A stretch of 64,000 nucleotides of DNA from Fredinandcohnia onubensis (GCF_002734285.1 NZ_NSEA01000011.1:1-64000); one strand, 5' to 3'. Numbered from the stretch's first letter, positions 8,095-17,174 are shown. Notes: generated by a model not told the origin, from the sequence alone. Numbers and translations: made by a program.

Positions 8095-9321
8095 TTGATA
8101 CGTTCTAGGTTCAAAACAGTAACAATTGCAGCAGGTATTACCTTACTTACCATTGCACTAATTTATTTTCCAAAGGAATCACTCGAAGCTTCAAGGGTCG
8201 GTTTGGAAATGTGGTGGAAGATCGTTTTCCCATCCTTACTCCCTTTCTTGATCATTTCTGAATTATTAATTGGTTTTGGTGTTGTTAAATTTATCGGTGT
8301 CTTATTTGAACCACTAATGAGACCGCTGTTCCGTGTACCAGGTGTAGGTGGTTTTGCATGGGCAATGGGTATGGCTTCAGGCTTTCCAGCCGGTGCAAAG
8401 CTAACCGCACGGCTTAGACAGGAGAAACAGATTACAAGGGTCGAAGCAGAAAGACTTGTTTCCTTCGCGAATGCTTCAAATCCTCTTTTTATATTTGCCG
8501 CCATTTCTGTTGGATTTTTTGAAAATCCAAGGTTAGGAATCTTGCTTGCAGTAAGTCATTATGTCGGAAATTTTTGTGTCGGTTTAATTATGAGGTTCTA
8601 TGGTAAAAAAGGTGATGAACATACACCTAAAGATGAAGAAAATAAGAGTATTATTGTGAAAGCCTTACAGGAACTGCACCGTACAAGACTGAAGGAAAAA
8701 AGGCCGTTTGGTCAATTGTTAGGTGACGCAGTAACCACCTCTATTCATACATTGTTAATGATTGGTGGATTTATCATTTTATTCTCAGTGTTTAATAAGT
8801 TACTTTCTTTAATAAATGTTATTGCGATAATTGGGGCAGGATTATCGTTGTTATTAAAGCTATTCCAATTGCCAACCGAACTTAGCATCCCGCTGATTTC
8901 CGGAATATTTGAAATTACAACAGGATCGATGATGACAAGTGAACTAGAACACATCGAATTACTTCCTAAGGTGATTGCAGTCAGCTTTATTCTTGGATTT
9001 TGTGGACTATCTGTTCAAGCACAGGTTGCGAGTATACTAGCGGAAACCGATGTGAGTTTTAAGCCATTTTTCTTTGCCCGAATTATGCATGGCTTTTTGG
9101 CTGGAGTGATCACATTCTTTTTATGGAATCCCCTTTACGTTAACAATAAAGGCTCTGAAGAAACAATGGGTGTCTTCTCTCCATTGATACCAGAACATAC
9201 ACCCTTATGGGTAGAAACGGTATGGAATGGATTATTAACTTACGGACCGCTTTTTACCATATTATCTTTATTTTGCTATATCGGTATATATTCCATTAGA
9301 ATAAAAAGCCCTCGCATTTAA
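8095..9321 (+). CDS. ylbJ: Sporulation integral membrane protein YlbJ
   Basis: 408 aa, polytopic, with nucleoside-transporter/FeoB-type Gate segments (the GVGGFAWAMGMASGFPAGAK region near residues 82-101) and eight or more hydrophobic helices. YlbJ is conserved in spore formers and in B. subtilis is needed for normal spore cortex formation under sigma-E. TTG start with GGAGGAG 5 nt upstream. The 255-bp gap before it is A+T-rich; I could not settle on a sigma-E promoter there. Confidence 0.92.
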   Translation: MIRSRFKTVTIAAGITLLTIALIYFPKESLEASRVGLEMWWKIVFPSLLPFLIISELLIGFGVVKFIGVLFEPLMRPLFRVPGVGGFAWAMGMASGFPAGAKLTARLRQEKQITRVEAERLVSFANASNPLFIFAAISVGFFENPRLGILLAVSHYVGNFCVGLIMRFYGKKGDEHTPKDEENKSIIVKALQELHRTRLKEKRPFGQLLGDAVTTSIHTLLMIGGFIILFSVFNKLLSLINVIAIIGAGLSLLLKLFQLPTELSIPLISGIFEITTGSMMTSELEHIELLPKVIAVSFILGFCGLSVQAQVASILAETDVSFKPFFFARIMHGFLAGVITFFLWNPLYVNNKGSEETMGVFSPLIPEHTPLWVETVWNGLLTYGPLFTILSLFCYIGIYSIRIKSPRI

Positions 9322-9336
9322 GATGCGAGGCTTTTA
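9303..9336. terminator. Bidirectional terminator between ylbJ and coaD
   Basis: CTCGCAT (9311-9317) pairs with ATGCGAG (9323-9329), extended by GC/GC and A/T tracts on both sides. It overlaps the ylbJ stop codon. Confidence 0.85.
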
Positions 9337-9354
9337 CTATTGGTATTATTTATA

Positions 9355-10421
<1,067 letters not shown>

Positions 10422-10558
10422 TACTATCACCACTGTCTATGTAAAATGAATAACATTATCCTACCATAAACATTATCGTTTGTTAATCAATAAAGAATAA
10501 TTCGAGGACAAAAGGTCAGCAAAAATTTTACTTCGATAATAAAAATACGCCAGAGCAT

Positions 10559-10590
10559 GTATACACACTTCTCAATTGGTCATAATTAGT
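10559..10590 (+). promoter_or_regulatory. Forespore (sigma-F/sigma-G type) promoter of csfG
   Basis: GTATA at 10559-10563 followed 14 nt later by GGTCATAATT (10578-10587) fits the sigma-F pattern GYATA/GGnnAnAnTR. The same -35 is followed 17 nt later by CATAATT, close to the sigma-G -10 CATNNTA. It is positioned so transcription would start just before the first hairpin of csfG. Confidence 0.6.
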
Positions 10591-10593
10591 AAT

Positions 10594-10757
10594 AACAACA
10601 TCATTCGAGGATGTTGTTGCCAACCGCGGAGAAGACTTACGTTTCCCCATAAGTTCTTCCTCCGGTTTCTCCTCTCCCTTTGCCTTCTTCCATGTGAACG
10701 GTAACGAAAAACATGGAATGGAAGGACCCTGCAAGTGAACTTGCAGGGTTTTTTTGT
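10594..10757 (+). ncRNA. csfG: Small sporulation RNA CsfG
   Basis: In B. subtilis the rsmD(ylbH)-ylbG gap holds CsfG, a forespore-specific noncoding RNA conserved in endospore formers and marked by pyrimidine-rich stretches. Here the same gap holds: a hairpin AACAACATC/GATGTTGTT (10594-10618); a 16-nt arm hairpin (10624-10639 with 10650-10665) carrying TTCTTCC; a single-stranded pyrimidine run (10666-10681) followed by CCTTCTTCC (10683-10691); a small CCATGT/ACATGG hairpin; and a perfect terminator stem ACCCTGCAAG/CTTGCAGGGT (10726-10749) with seven Ts. A forespore-type promoter lies directly upstream. No plausible reading frame is present. The 5' end is estimated from the promoter. Confidence 0.8.
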
Positions 10758-10828
10758 TTGTAATTGTTAATTCTGATCAAATCGTGATACAGTAAACATG
10801 GAAAATATGAAAGTAAGGGGAAATAAGT

Positions 10829-11218
10829 ATGATACAACGTTTTATAGAGCTGGGTGAAGGATACTCTGATATTTATGAACTTCTAGAGCTTATGAAAAAT
10901 AATAGGGACAGGGTCTCGAAGCTATTTGCCTTTAACACTACCGTTCAAGATAGGCAGGTATCCTCTATAGCAGTAGCATTCCAACCAACGAACCCTGGTA
11001 ATTTTCAAGCTATCTATATTTGTAGGGAAGGAATTCCGAACCCGGAAATCAAACCGAATAAGAGATACTCTCTCTTTGCTGAGTTGGCTAATGACCTTGA
11101 TTTATCCATTATTACACTTGATGTTAAACCATCAACAATGTTTAGTGAAAAAGAACTTTATTATCAACACTTAATTGGGATTCTAAGAATGAACCGATAC
11201 ATACCACCGATGCAATAA
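10829..11218 (+). CDS. Conserved protein of unknown function, 129 aa
   Basis: Starts MIQRFIELGEGYSDIYELLE with AAGGGG upstream of the ATG. No membrane segment, signal peptide or cysteine motif. Mixed alpha/beta composition, with an N-terminal helix and a strand-rich middle (SSIAVAFQP, FQAIYICREG). Transcribed away from csfG and convergent with ylbG, with its own terminator. A possible promoter TTGTTA-18 nt-TACAGT lies just upstream. I do not recognise the family with confidence; it resembles small soluble proteins annotated as uncharacterised in other Bacillaceae. Confidence 0.8.
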   Translation: MIQRFIELGEGYSDIYELLELMKNNRDRVSKLFAFNTTVQDRQVSSIAVAFQPTNPGNFQAIYICREGIPNPEIKPNKRYSLFAELANDLDLSIITLDVKPSTMFSEKELYYQHLIGILRMNRYIPPMQ

Positions 11219-11263
11219 AAAAAGCTTATCAAAAGCAAAATGCTTTTGATAAGCTTTTTATAG
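11217..11263. terminator. Bidirectional terminator between the 129-aa gene and ylbG
   Basis: Perfect 19-bp stem, AAAAAGCTTATCAAAAGCA at 11219-11237 with its complement at 11241-11259. T tracts on both strands. Confidence 0.9.
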
Positions 11264-11533
11264 TCCAATCTTATAATCGTATTCCTTAGCACGATCTGGT
11301 TTTCGATTCTCGAATTCAATCTTTAAAAATGGTTTATATGATGGCTCGACTTTTTTTACGAAGGCAAGCGAATTTAACTTTTCTACGATTGAATCGGTAT
11401 TTTCCATATCGTTATAAAGGACCACGTATTTTAGACGTTTCGATACATAGTGAATATTGCCAAATTTACGCAGCATTTTTGAATGCTTTAGCGAATGTAG
11501 CCAAACGATAATTCCTTGGCGTTGTCCAATCAT
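11258..11533 (-). CDS. ylbG: YlbG family protein (UPF0298/DUF2129)
   Basis: 91 aa, soluble. Begins [19 protein letters not shown], the signature start of the YlbG family, and ends with the basic [18 protein letters not shown]. Function unknown. Lies next to ricF as in other Bacilli. The stop codon falls inside the bidirectional terminator. Confidence 0.93.
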   Translation of the reverse strand: MIGQRQGIIVWLHSLKHSKMLRKFGNIHYVSKRLKYVVLYNDMENTDSIVEKLNSLAFVKKVEPSYKPFLKIEFENRKPDRAKEYDYKIGL

Positions 11534-11667
11534 AGTGTTTTCTCCTTATTTCAATAACTTTTTTATAGTGTAGCACAATGAGTTAAAATTTTACAATATG
11601 AAATAAAGTAGAAAACTTACTTTTTTCTGAAAATATGGATAGTATATTCATATTTTTTGCTAATCTA

Positions 11668-12111
11668 TTAGTGACAACCACATGCTCCGCCGCTACCACA
11701 GCCGCCGCCACAGCTTGAGATGGAATCAAAATATGGGTTACCTGTTGGCACTTTAATATGTTTTGATACAGCTCCACCTAGTAACACGCTGATTTCATCA
11801 AGGACTTTTTGAATTTTATCTTCTGCCTTTTTAAATTCAGCAATGGTTTCATGAAGATCTAGCTTTCTTTTTAACTCCCTTGTCTCTTTTGAAACCGTTC
11901 GAAAATCAGGATGGTATTTCCCGAATCGTTGAACCTCGTCATACTTCTCCTTCATATTCTGAAATTCCGCGATCAGTTTTTGTGCTTCCTTATCCTTTTG
12001 TAATGTATATAGACAGCTGCGATATTCCTCAGCTAGTTCAGATTGTAGAATCATTGATGCTAGGCTTTCCGCCTCTTCAAGTATCTCAACTCTTTCAATT
12101 GTAGCTATCAA
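11668..12111 (-). CDS. ricF: RicF (YlbF), subunit of the RicAFT RNA-processing/phosphorelay complex
   Basis: 147 aa. With RicA (YmcA) and RicT (YaaT), RicF forms an FeS-cluster complex that promotes RNase Y maturation of mRNAs and stimulates sporulation, competence and biofilm formation. Mostly helical (about 1-125), then the conserved VPTGNPYFDSISSCGGGCG and a Cys-rich tail CGGGCGSGGACGCH that helps hold the cluster. TTG start at 12111, chosen because GGAGGTG lies exactly 6 nt upstream and the length then matches B. subtilis (about 149 aa). The partner genes are not in this window. Confidence 0.95.
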   Translation of the reverse strand: MIATIERVEILEEAESLASMILQSELAEEYRSCLYTLQKDKEAQKLIAEFQNMKEKYDEVQRFGKYHPDFRTVSKETRELKRKLDLHETIAEFKKAEDKIQKVLDEISVLLGGAVSKHIKVPTGNPYFDSISSCGGGCGSGGACGCH

Positions 12112-12174
12112 AAAAAACACCTCCATAATCACTATACCATGATTTTTCACGAATCGCATCTTATGGATACATTA

Positions 12175-12558
12175 TTACTTTATTTGAACATGAATCGTGT
12201 GGTCAAGATTGTAATTCGTTAAATCATTATGGACGACTTGTATCTTTAAAGTATGCTCGCCCTTTGTCAGCCCTTTAATGATAAATGCAGCCGTAGATAT
12301 CTTTTCTGTCCGTCGGCCATCGACTAGAACATTAAGATGGCCCTCCCCTTCATTCTTATGGCCGCCACTTTGTTTAAACGTAAAATTTGGGATTATGCAC
12401 TCCAGATATACATCATTTCCCCTAACATGGTGATTCACATGAAGAGTTCGTTCTAAATTGTTCGCCACGTTCTCAGTTATCGTAGCCTCAACCGGATTTT
12501 CATATATATAAACATACAGGAAACAAAGAAAAAAAAGGGACATAACAAACTTGTACAA
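12175..12558 (-). CDS. Small secreted or membrane-anchored protein of unknown function
   Basis: 127 aa. TTG start with AAGGAGTG 8 nt upstream; an ATG five codons later is also possible. The N-terminus is hydrophobic (FVMSLFFLCFLYVYIYENP), either an uncleaved anchor or a signal peptide. The mature part is predicted beta-rich, with GEGHLNVLVDG and LTKGEHTLKIQVVHNDL. This spacing of a His-containing strand and a GxHTL-x-VxND strand recalls small extracellular beta-sandwich domains of the DUF4399 type; that similarity is only by eye. It lies between ricF and ylbE, where I recall no gene in B. subtilis. Confidence 0.8.
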   Translation of the reverse strand: MYKFVMSLFFLCFLYVYIYENPVEATITENVANNLERTLHVNHHVRGNDVYLECIIPNFTFKQSGGHKNEGEGHLNVLVDGRRTEKISTAAFIIKGLTKGEHTLKIQVVHNDLTNYNLDHTIHVQIK

Positions 12559-12621
12559 CTTTCTACCACTCCTTTTTTCCTAGTTTTTCCTATCACATTA
12601 CAAATATCCTGACTTCCCTAA

Positions 12622-12650
12622 AAAAAAGAGCGACTCTCAAAGAGTCGCCA
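12622..12650 (-). terminator. Terminator downstream of ylbE
   Basis: GCGACTCT (12630-12637) pairs with AGAGTCGC (12641-12648), followed on the minus strand by TCTTTTTTTT. Confidence 0.9.
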
Positions 12651-12655
12651 TACCA

Positions 12656-12895
12656 TTAATCACTTTGTCGCATGCCTTGATACATCTGTAGCATGAAAGA
12701 GGCCATTTCTAAAGACTGGTTGAGTTTTTGCACTTTATGTGGAAGGGTTTGTTTAAAATACGATTTTGACTCCATTTCAAGTCTTTGAAAATCATTAGGA
12801 TTTCTGGTTAATTTCCTGTACCAAACTGGGTTTTGACGTACAAAAGTACGAAGTTGTTTTTTTGTTTTGAGGTATTCATAGGTTTCTTTTCGCAT
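12656..12895 (-). CDS. ylbE: YlbE-like protein
   Basis: 79 aa, basic and helical. The family core is FVRQNPVWYRKLTRNPNDFQ. Function unknown; widespread in spore-forming Bacilli next to ylbD. Two ATGs are adjacent; the second (12895) has better spacing from AAGGGAG. Second gene of a ylbD-ylbE unit (18-nt gap). Confidence 0.88.
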   Translation of the reverse strand: MRKETYEYLKTKKQLRTFVRQNPVWYRKLTRNPNDFQRLEMESKSYFKQTLPHKVQKLNQSLEMASFMLQMYQGMRQSD

Positions 12896-12913
12896 CATAC
12901 TCTCCCTTCTTAC

Positions 12914-13303
12914 CTAATCTTTTCGAAAGGCAAACGGTTGAGGAGGTCGGTGCGAAGACTGCCCTTGATTGGGCTTTTCTTCTCCACGAAACTGATGGAT
13001 GACTGCTTGAATCGTTGAAATGGCTTCACTTACATTTGAGATTTGCTGCTGAATATTATTCATATCGGCATTTTTAAAAGATGAAAAGATCTTCCCAATA
13101 AAATCTTCTTTGTCACTTTCTTCTGTCTTACTGTTGTTATTTTTATATTTTTCCCACTTCTCATCATTCTCACCAAGTATATACCAATCTTCATATACTT
13201 CCTGCCAGTTAAGGGCTCCTTTTCGGACTTCCTGAACCAGAATTGGATGCTTTTTAACAAAAGATTTAAATTCTTGAACGGATGGATGAAGTTTTTTTCC
13301 CAT
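12914..13303 (-). CDS. ylbD: YlbD family putative spore coat protein
   Basis: 129 aa. Begins MGKKLHPSVQEFKSFVKKHP, the family start, with AGAGGTG 6 nt upstream; the 32 codons in front of it are a chance extension. An amphipathic helical region (NNIQQQISNVSEAISTIQAV) is followed by a Gln/Pro-rich tail with HRPPQPFAFRKD. YlbD has been listed as a coat-associated protein in B. subtilis. Upstream of ylbE and probably co-transcribed. Confidence 0.88.
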   Translation of the reverse strand: MGKKLHPSVQEFKSFVKKHPILVQEVRKGALNWQEVYEDWYILGENDEKWEKYKNNNSKTEESDKEDFIGKIFSSFKNADMNNIQQQISNVSEAISTIQAVIHQFRGEEKPNQGQSSHRPPQPFAFRKD

Positions 13304-13445
13304 ACCAATCACCTCTTTTTCATACGATTGCCTACTATAGTTTATCTTTAATAAATTGATTTGTTCGCCCATTTTAAATTGCATTAAGCCCAATATCATT
13401 GTTAAAATAAGAATAATAAAAATATTATGGATTTGAGGTAACTAC

Positions 13446-13943
13446 ATGGAAGATCGTATCCTACAAAAATTACAAACATTTTTCGTTGAGGCAAACGAAG
13501 AAGAAAGACAGGCATTAGAACAAGTAATTGATGCAGTAATACGTAAACAAACAAAACAAAATGGATCTTATATTGGCGGCTTATTACAAACAAGTCGAAA
13601 AGTCCTTGATAATCAAACCTATGAAATTACCATTCCTAATACGGAGCTAATTCAAAACTCATTAAAAATCGTCCATGGCGGGATTACAGCAACTCTCCTA
13701 GATTCTGCCATGGGTTCAGTTGTGCACAATGTTCTCCCACATGATAAAGGTGCCGTAACAACTGAAATGAAAATTAATTATGTGGCTCCAGGAATCGGAA
13801 AAGAATTACGCTGTGTCGCGCAAATGATACATAGAGGCTCAAAAATATGTGTGACTGAGGGTAGAGTATTCCGTGACGATGGAACATTAATCGCTCATGC
13901 AACAGGCAGTTTCTTTATCATTGATCGTCCAAGCAAAAAATAA
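13446..13943 (+). CDS. PaaI-family hotdog-fold thioesterase
   Basis: 165 aa. The family signature IVHGGITATLLDSAMG (hotdog helix with an acidic residue) is near residues 77-92, followed by strands with TTEMKINYVAPG. Predicted to hydrolyse acyl-CoA or aryl-CoA thioesters; the substrate is unknown. The N-terminal 35 residues are an extra helical segment. GAGGT lies 6-7 nt before the ATG. It starts a two-gene plus-strand unit inserted between ylbD and ylbC. Confidence 0.88.
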   Translation: MEDRILQKLQTFFVEANEEERQALEQVIDAVIRKQTKQNGSYIGGLLQTSRKVLDNQTYEITIPNTELIQNSLKIVHGGITATLLDSAMGSVVHNVLPHDKGAVTTEMKINYVAPGIGKELRCVAQMIHRGSKICVTEGRVFRDDGTLIAHATGSFFIIDRPSKK

Positions 13944-13955
13944 CGAGGTGTAGGA

Positions 13956-14321
13956 ATGGTTACAGCCATTGTCATTCCACTCATAATTGTCTATTTTTAT
14001 GTACTTTCGAAGAAGGAAACAAAGAAATATGAGGAAAGATGGAAAGCTCTTGAGAATATAAAAGAGGAAGCCGTAATCAAAGGTCGGGTTATCAATAAGA
14101 ATGAAGAAAAGCAACGCTATTATTACCATAAATTCGTCCTTGTGACTGAATTAAAAATAAAAACGGCCACAGGCACTATTAAAGCTAAACGGATCATTCC
14201 ACTAAGGGATGGACATACACCGGCTCAAATCAAAATGGGTGATGAAATTTCGTGTATTGGTGAATGGAAAAAAGATCATTTCCAGTTCTACAAATATCAC
14301 ATCATAGTAAATAAAAAGTAA
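13956..14321 (+). CDS. Small membrane-anchored protein of unknown function
   Basis: 121 aa. One N-terminal membrane helix (VTAIVIPLIIVYFYVLS), then a basic linker and a predicted soluble beta-rich domain (VIKGRVINKNEEKQ, the KIKTATGTIKAKRIIPL region, MGDEISCIGEW), which reads like a small OB- or SH3-type barrel. Ribosome-binding site GAGGTG. Starts 12 nt after the thioesterase gene, so likely co-transcribed. Family not recognised. Confidence 0.8.
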   Translation: MVTAIVIPLIIVYFYVLSKKETKKYEERWKALENIKEEAVIKGRVINKNEEKQRYYYHKFVLVTELKIKTATGTIKAKRIIPLRDGHTPAQIKMGDEISCIGEWKKDHFQFYKYHIIVNKK

Positions 14322-14350
14322 GCAATACACTTAGTTGCATTGCTTACTCC
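14308..14350. terminator. Terminator between the 121-aa membrane protein gene and ylbC
   Basis: GTAAGCAAT (14318-14326) pairs with ATTGCTTAC (14339-14347). The minus strand continues TTTTTATTTAC, so it serves mainly ylbC. Confidence 0.75.
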
Positions 14351-15411
14351 CATTTTTGAATAAAGTTTTGCGTATAGTATTTTTCGTATACCCCTACCCC
14401 AAGAAAGTTGTATTCCTCGCTTAAAAGAGTCTCACGATGTCCTTCACTATTAAGCCATCCTTCAACAGCTGCAATACCATCAACATATTTTGCTGCAATA
14501 TTTTCTCCCGCAAGTTGATAGCTTACCTCTCCATTAGCTAAGCGGTCAGCTAGGCCACCCTTTGTTGGCGAGGTGTGGTCAAAATAGTCATTCGTACTCA
14601 TATCTTTACTATGTAAATAAGCAACACTAGCTAACTTTTCGTCCACTTTTAGTGGGTGAAGTCCATGTCTAGCTCGTATAACATTGGTGATATCTAGGAT
14701 TTGGGCTGAGTTTCCTTCTTCTACTTCCTTCCATTCTACCTTTGTAACTTCTTTTGCGGATAGTAGTTCACCTCGATATGCTAATTCATAGGGACGAAGC
14801 TTGATCAGCGTCTCTCCATCTAAAAAACGAATGCTCGAAATCTCATTCGTAAACGTATCCACATATACTTGTACATAGACATTCCCCATCGCAATCAAAG
14901 GTCTAGCATTCATTTCTTCTTCAGTTAACTCAAATCGATATGGATTTTTATCCACATTCAAAGAGATTTTAGATTTTATTAAGCCTTTTGAACGTAACTC
15001 TTCAATAGGTTGTCCAATTTCAAATGGTTCAACTTGTACGTCACTCCCTGTTCCAAATACGGTAACAACACGATCATTTTCAATCCCCACCTGGATATAA
15101 TTTTGTGGGATAGAGTTGTACACCCACCAATTATAATCATAGGATGAACGGTCTATTCGGTTGGGCTCACCGAGTATTTCTACTATCTTTGAACTCTCCA
15201 CTCCAATGAACGAATAGAGCCCTTCAAATTGATGAATCTCCTTTTGATAGGGTAAAGTGGTTTTTTCAGTACTTACATGGTTTGATAATAACTTATTATC
15301 GTTTATCCCATTCACTATTTCTGTTCTTCCGTGTTTGATAGAAATATAAAAAATGCTAGAAGCTAAAAGTAAGATAGTAACTGCAATCTTAGCCAATTTC
15401 AGAAGAACCAC
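14344..15411 (-). CDS. ylbC: CAP (SCP/PR1) domain protein YlbC
   Basis: 355 aa, extracytoplasmic. N-terminal membrane/signal segment (AKIAVTILLLASSIFYISI), a CAP-associated N-terminal domain (about 60-200, with FIGVESSKIVEILGEPNRID), and a C-terminal CAP domain (about 235-355) with HSKDMSTNDYFDHTSPTKG and GENIAAKYVDG plus the family His, Glu and Trp positions. Role unknown; such proteins are often spore or cell-wall associated. The start is uncertain: the GTG at 15411 abuts its ribosome-binding site AGGAAG, so translation may begin a few codons later. Confidence 0.88.
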   Translation of the reverse strand: MVLLKLAKIAVTILLLASSIFYISIKHGRTEIVNGINDNKLLSNHVSTEKTTLPYQKEIHQFEGLYSFIGVESSKIVEILGEPNRIDRSSYDYNWWVYNSIPQNYIQVGIENDRVVTVFGTGSDVQVEPFEIGQPIEELRSKGLIKSKISLNVDKNPYRFELTEEEMNARPLIAMGNVYVQVYVDTFTNEISSIRFLDGETLIKLRPYELAYRGELLSAKEVTKVEWKEVEEGNSAQILDITNVIRARHGLHPLKVDEKLASVAYLHSKDMSTNDYFDHTSPTKGGLADRLANGEVSYQLAGENIAAKYVDGIAAVEGWLNSEGHRETLLSEEYNFLGVGVYEKYYTQNFIQKWE

Positions 15412-15482
15412 TTCCTAACATCAATCATTTTCTATCATATATATTAAACTTTTCCTAGATTTATGCGTTAAACGAGAGAATA

Positions 15483-15513
15483 ATAAAACAGGCACCAATT
15501 AGGTGCCTGTTGA
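15483..15513 (-). terminator. Terminator downstream of ylbB
   Basis: AACAGGCACC (15487-15496) pairs with GGTGCCTGTT (15502-15511). The minus strand continues TTATTATT. Confidence 0.8.
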
Positions 15514-15939
15514 TTAGTGTAGTTGGTCTTGTTCAGATATGTCACTTAATGCTTCTCCTGCATGACTATCAGACATTTTGTTTGTTGCCAAGTCACCTAA
15601 TGATACAATCCCTACTAATTGACCATTCTCAACAACTGGTAAACGTCTAATTTGATGTTTTGCCATCAATTCGGACGCTTCTTCAAGTGACGTTTCGGGA
15701 GAGCATGTAATAAGATTATCACTCATCACATTCGTTACTTGATTGGAGCCTGATCTTTTTTCCGCATACCCTCGTACAACTAAATCTCGATCAGTGATCA
15801 TTCCGATTAATTTTTGATCTTCTAAAATGGGAATTGCACCAACATCTAAATCCTTCATTTTAACTGCTACTTCATATACATTATCAAGGGGCGTACAATA
15901 TTCAACATCAGTACTCATTACATCACGAACAGATTCCAT
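15514..15939 (-). CDS. ylbB: CBS-domain pair protein YlbB
   Basis: 141 aa. Two CBS motifs: residues 1-60 (VRDVMSTDVEYCTP, VGAIPILEDQKLIGMITDRD) and 70-125 (VTNVMSDNLITCSPE, IRRLPVVENGQLVGIVSLGD). Such pairs form a Bateman module that binds adenine nucleotides; the ligand and target are unknown. The start at 15939 follows AAGGAGG by 7 nt. Followed by its own terminator. A second CBS protein, darB, is encoded near the other end of the window. Confidence 0.92.
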   Translation of the reverse strand: MESVRDVMSTDVEYCTPLDNVYEVAVKMKDLDVGAIPILEDQKLIGMITDRDLVVRGYAEKRSGSNQVTNVMSDNLITCSPETSLEEASELMAKHQIRRLPVVENGQLVGIVSLGDLATNKMSDSHAGEALSDISEQDQLH

Positions 15940-15974
15940 TGTATCCTCCTTTTTAAACAATCACTTTATTAATC

Positions 15975-16592
15975 TTATTTACCGATAAACATTTGGGTCC
16001 AATAATGTCTTTTTGAACCACCTTCTGCATACCCTACGCCAATATGCGTAACATCACGTTTTAGAATATTTGCTCGATGTCCAGGGCTGTTCATCCACGC
16101 GTTCACAACTTCTTGAGGTGTTCTCTGTCCAGCGGCAATATTTTCAGCTGCTGTTCGATAAGAAATCCCAAAGTTTCGCATCATCGTAAATGGTGAGCCA
16201 TATGTAGGTGAAGTATGGTCAAAATAGTTTCGGTCTCTCATATCTACAGATTTATATCGTGCCACACGTGACAGTTCCCAATCAATTTTCAATGCAGGTA
16301 ATCCGTATTTTGCACGTTGTTGATTGGTTAAGGAGATAACCTGATTCTCAACGCTTTTGACATTATCCAGAATTGGAATTGTTACCTTTTGACCCGGATA
16401 AATGAGGTTAGGGTTACTAAACTGCGGGTTTGCTGAAATAATTTCGGACAAACCAACTTGATATCGTACAGAAATCTTCCATAAAGTATCACCAGGCTGC
16501 ACGGTGTATGTAGTCGTACCTTGTCCATTCGCAATCATTGGACCACTTAAAATAAAAAATAAACCTGTAATCATTAAAAGAAATTTCTTCAT
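15975..16592 (-). CDS. Secreted LysM-CAP domain protein (YkwD-like)
   Basis: 205 aa. Signal peptide MKKFLLMITGLFFILSGPMI; one LysM domain (about 26-71: TYTVQPGDTLWKISVRYQVG, NPNLIYPGQKVTIP) for peptidoglycan binding; then a CAP domain (about 80-205) with SVDMRDRNYFDHTSPTYGSP and AAENIAAGQRTPQEVVNAW. It is the shorter relative of ylbC just downstream. The start at 16592 has AAGGAGGG 6 nt upstream. Probably spore- or wall-associated; role unproven. It lies 35 nt upstream of ylbB. Confidence 0.9.
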   Translation of the reverse strand: MKKFLLMITGLFFILSGPMIANGQGTTTYTVQPGDTLWKISVRYQVGLSEIISANPQFSNPNLIYPGQKVTIPILDNVKSVENQVISLTNQQRAKYGLPALKIDWELSRVARYKSVDMRDRNYFDHTSPTYGSPFTMMRNFGISYRTAAENIAAGQRTPQEVVNAWMNSPGHRANILKRDVTHIGVGYAEGGSKRHYWTQMFIGK

Positions 16593-16764
16593 CTTATCCC
16601 TCCTTTCTTTGTTAGTTTGACCAAATCTGAAGAAATTCCACATAAAATATTTTTTTATTTTTCGTGACATATTAATGTCAAACGTTGCAACTTCTATCTT
16701 TTCGTACTATTATTATACTGAGAACATATAAATCGTTGTTTGACGGTTTTTGGAGGGATATTAA

Positions 16765-17133
16765 ATGAGATTTGAAAATACGGGGATTGAAAACGTAACA
16801 ATCGAATTACCAAGATTAACTGACATAATGAGATCAGAAGGTTTTATTCTAGCAGGTCAGTGGGATTATGAGAGAATTACATACGACCGTAAGTTTGAAA
16901 TTAAAGGCGATATTTACTACCTTCGTGTACAAGGTCATGCGGTTGAGGGAGTAATCGAAGAAAATGCAACTGATGCAGTCGTTAAACTACTCACACCTTT
17001 CGTTGGTAAGTACTATTACCCACATGGTGTCGAATATGGAGAAGGCGAAGTTTTCCCTAAAACATTAGTAGATCAATGTGAACGCATCTTAGCAAAAGTA
17101 AAAGAAAATATTGATGCGGTTGTAAACGCATAA
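16765..17133 (+). CDS. YugN-like family protein
   Basis: 122 aa, soluble. Contains FILAGQWDYERITYDRKFE and DIYYLRVQGHAVEG, the pattern of the YugN-like family. Function unknown. It sits between ctaM/ctaG and ylbB, the position of ylbA in B. subtilis, so it may be ylbA, but I cannot confirm that. Ribosome-binding site GGAGGG. Confidence 0.82.
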   Translation: MRFENTGIENVTIELPRLTDIMRSEGFILAGQWDYERITYDRKFEIKGDIYYLRVQGHAVEGVIEENATDAVVKLLTPFVGKYYYPHGVEYGEGEVFPKTLVDQCERILAKVKENIDAVVNA

Positions 17134-17145
17134 GTTTGCATGTAA

Positions 17146-17174
17146 AAAGGAACAGTCGTAACTGTTCCTTTTTT
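17146..17174. terminator. Bidirectional terminator
   Basis: AAAAAGGAACAGT pairs with ACTGTTCCTTTTT across a 4-nt loop, serving the YugN-like gene and the Asp23-family gene. Confidence 0.88.

Noticed and set aside
10594-10757. Hairpins before the 129-aa gene as a T-box or riboswitch
   Set aside because: No T-box sequence or known aptamer core; the terminator ends the transcript before the gene, and position and pyrimidine runs fit csfG instead.
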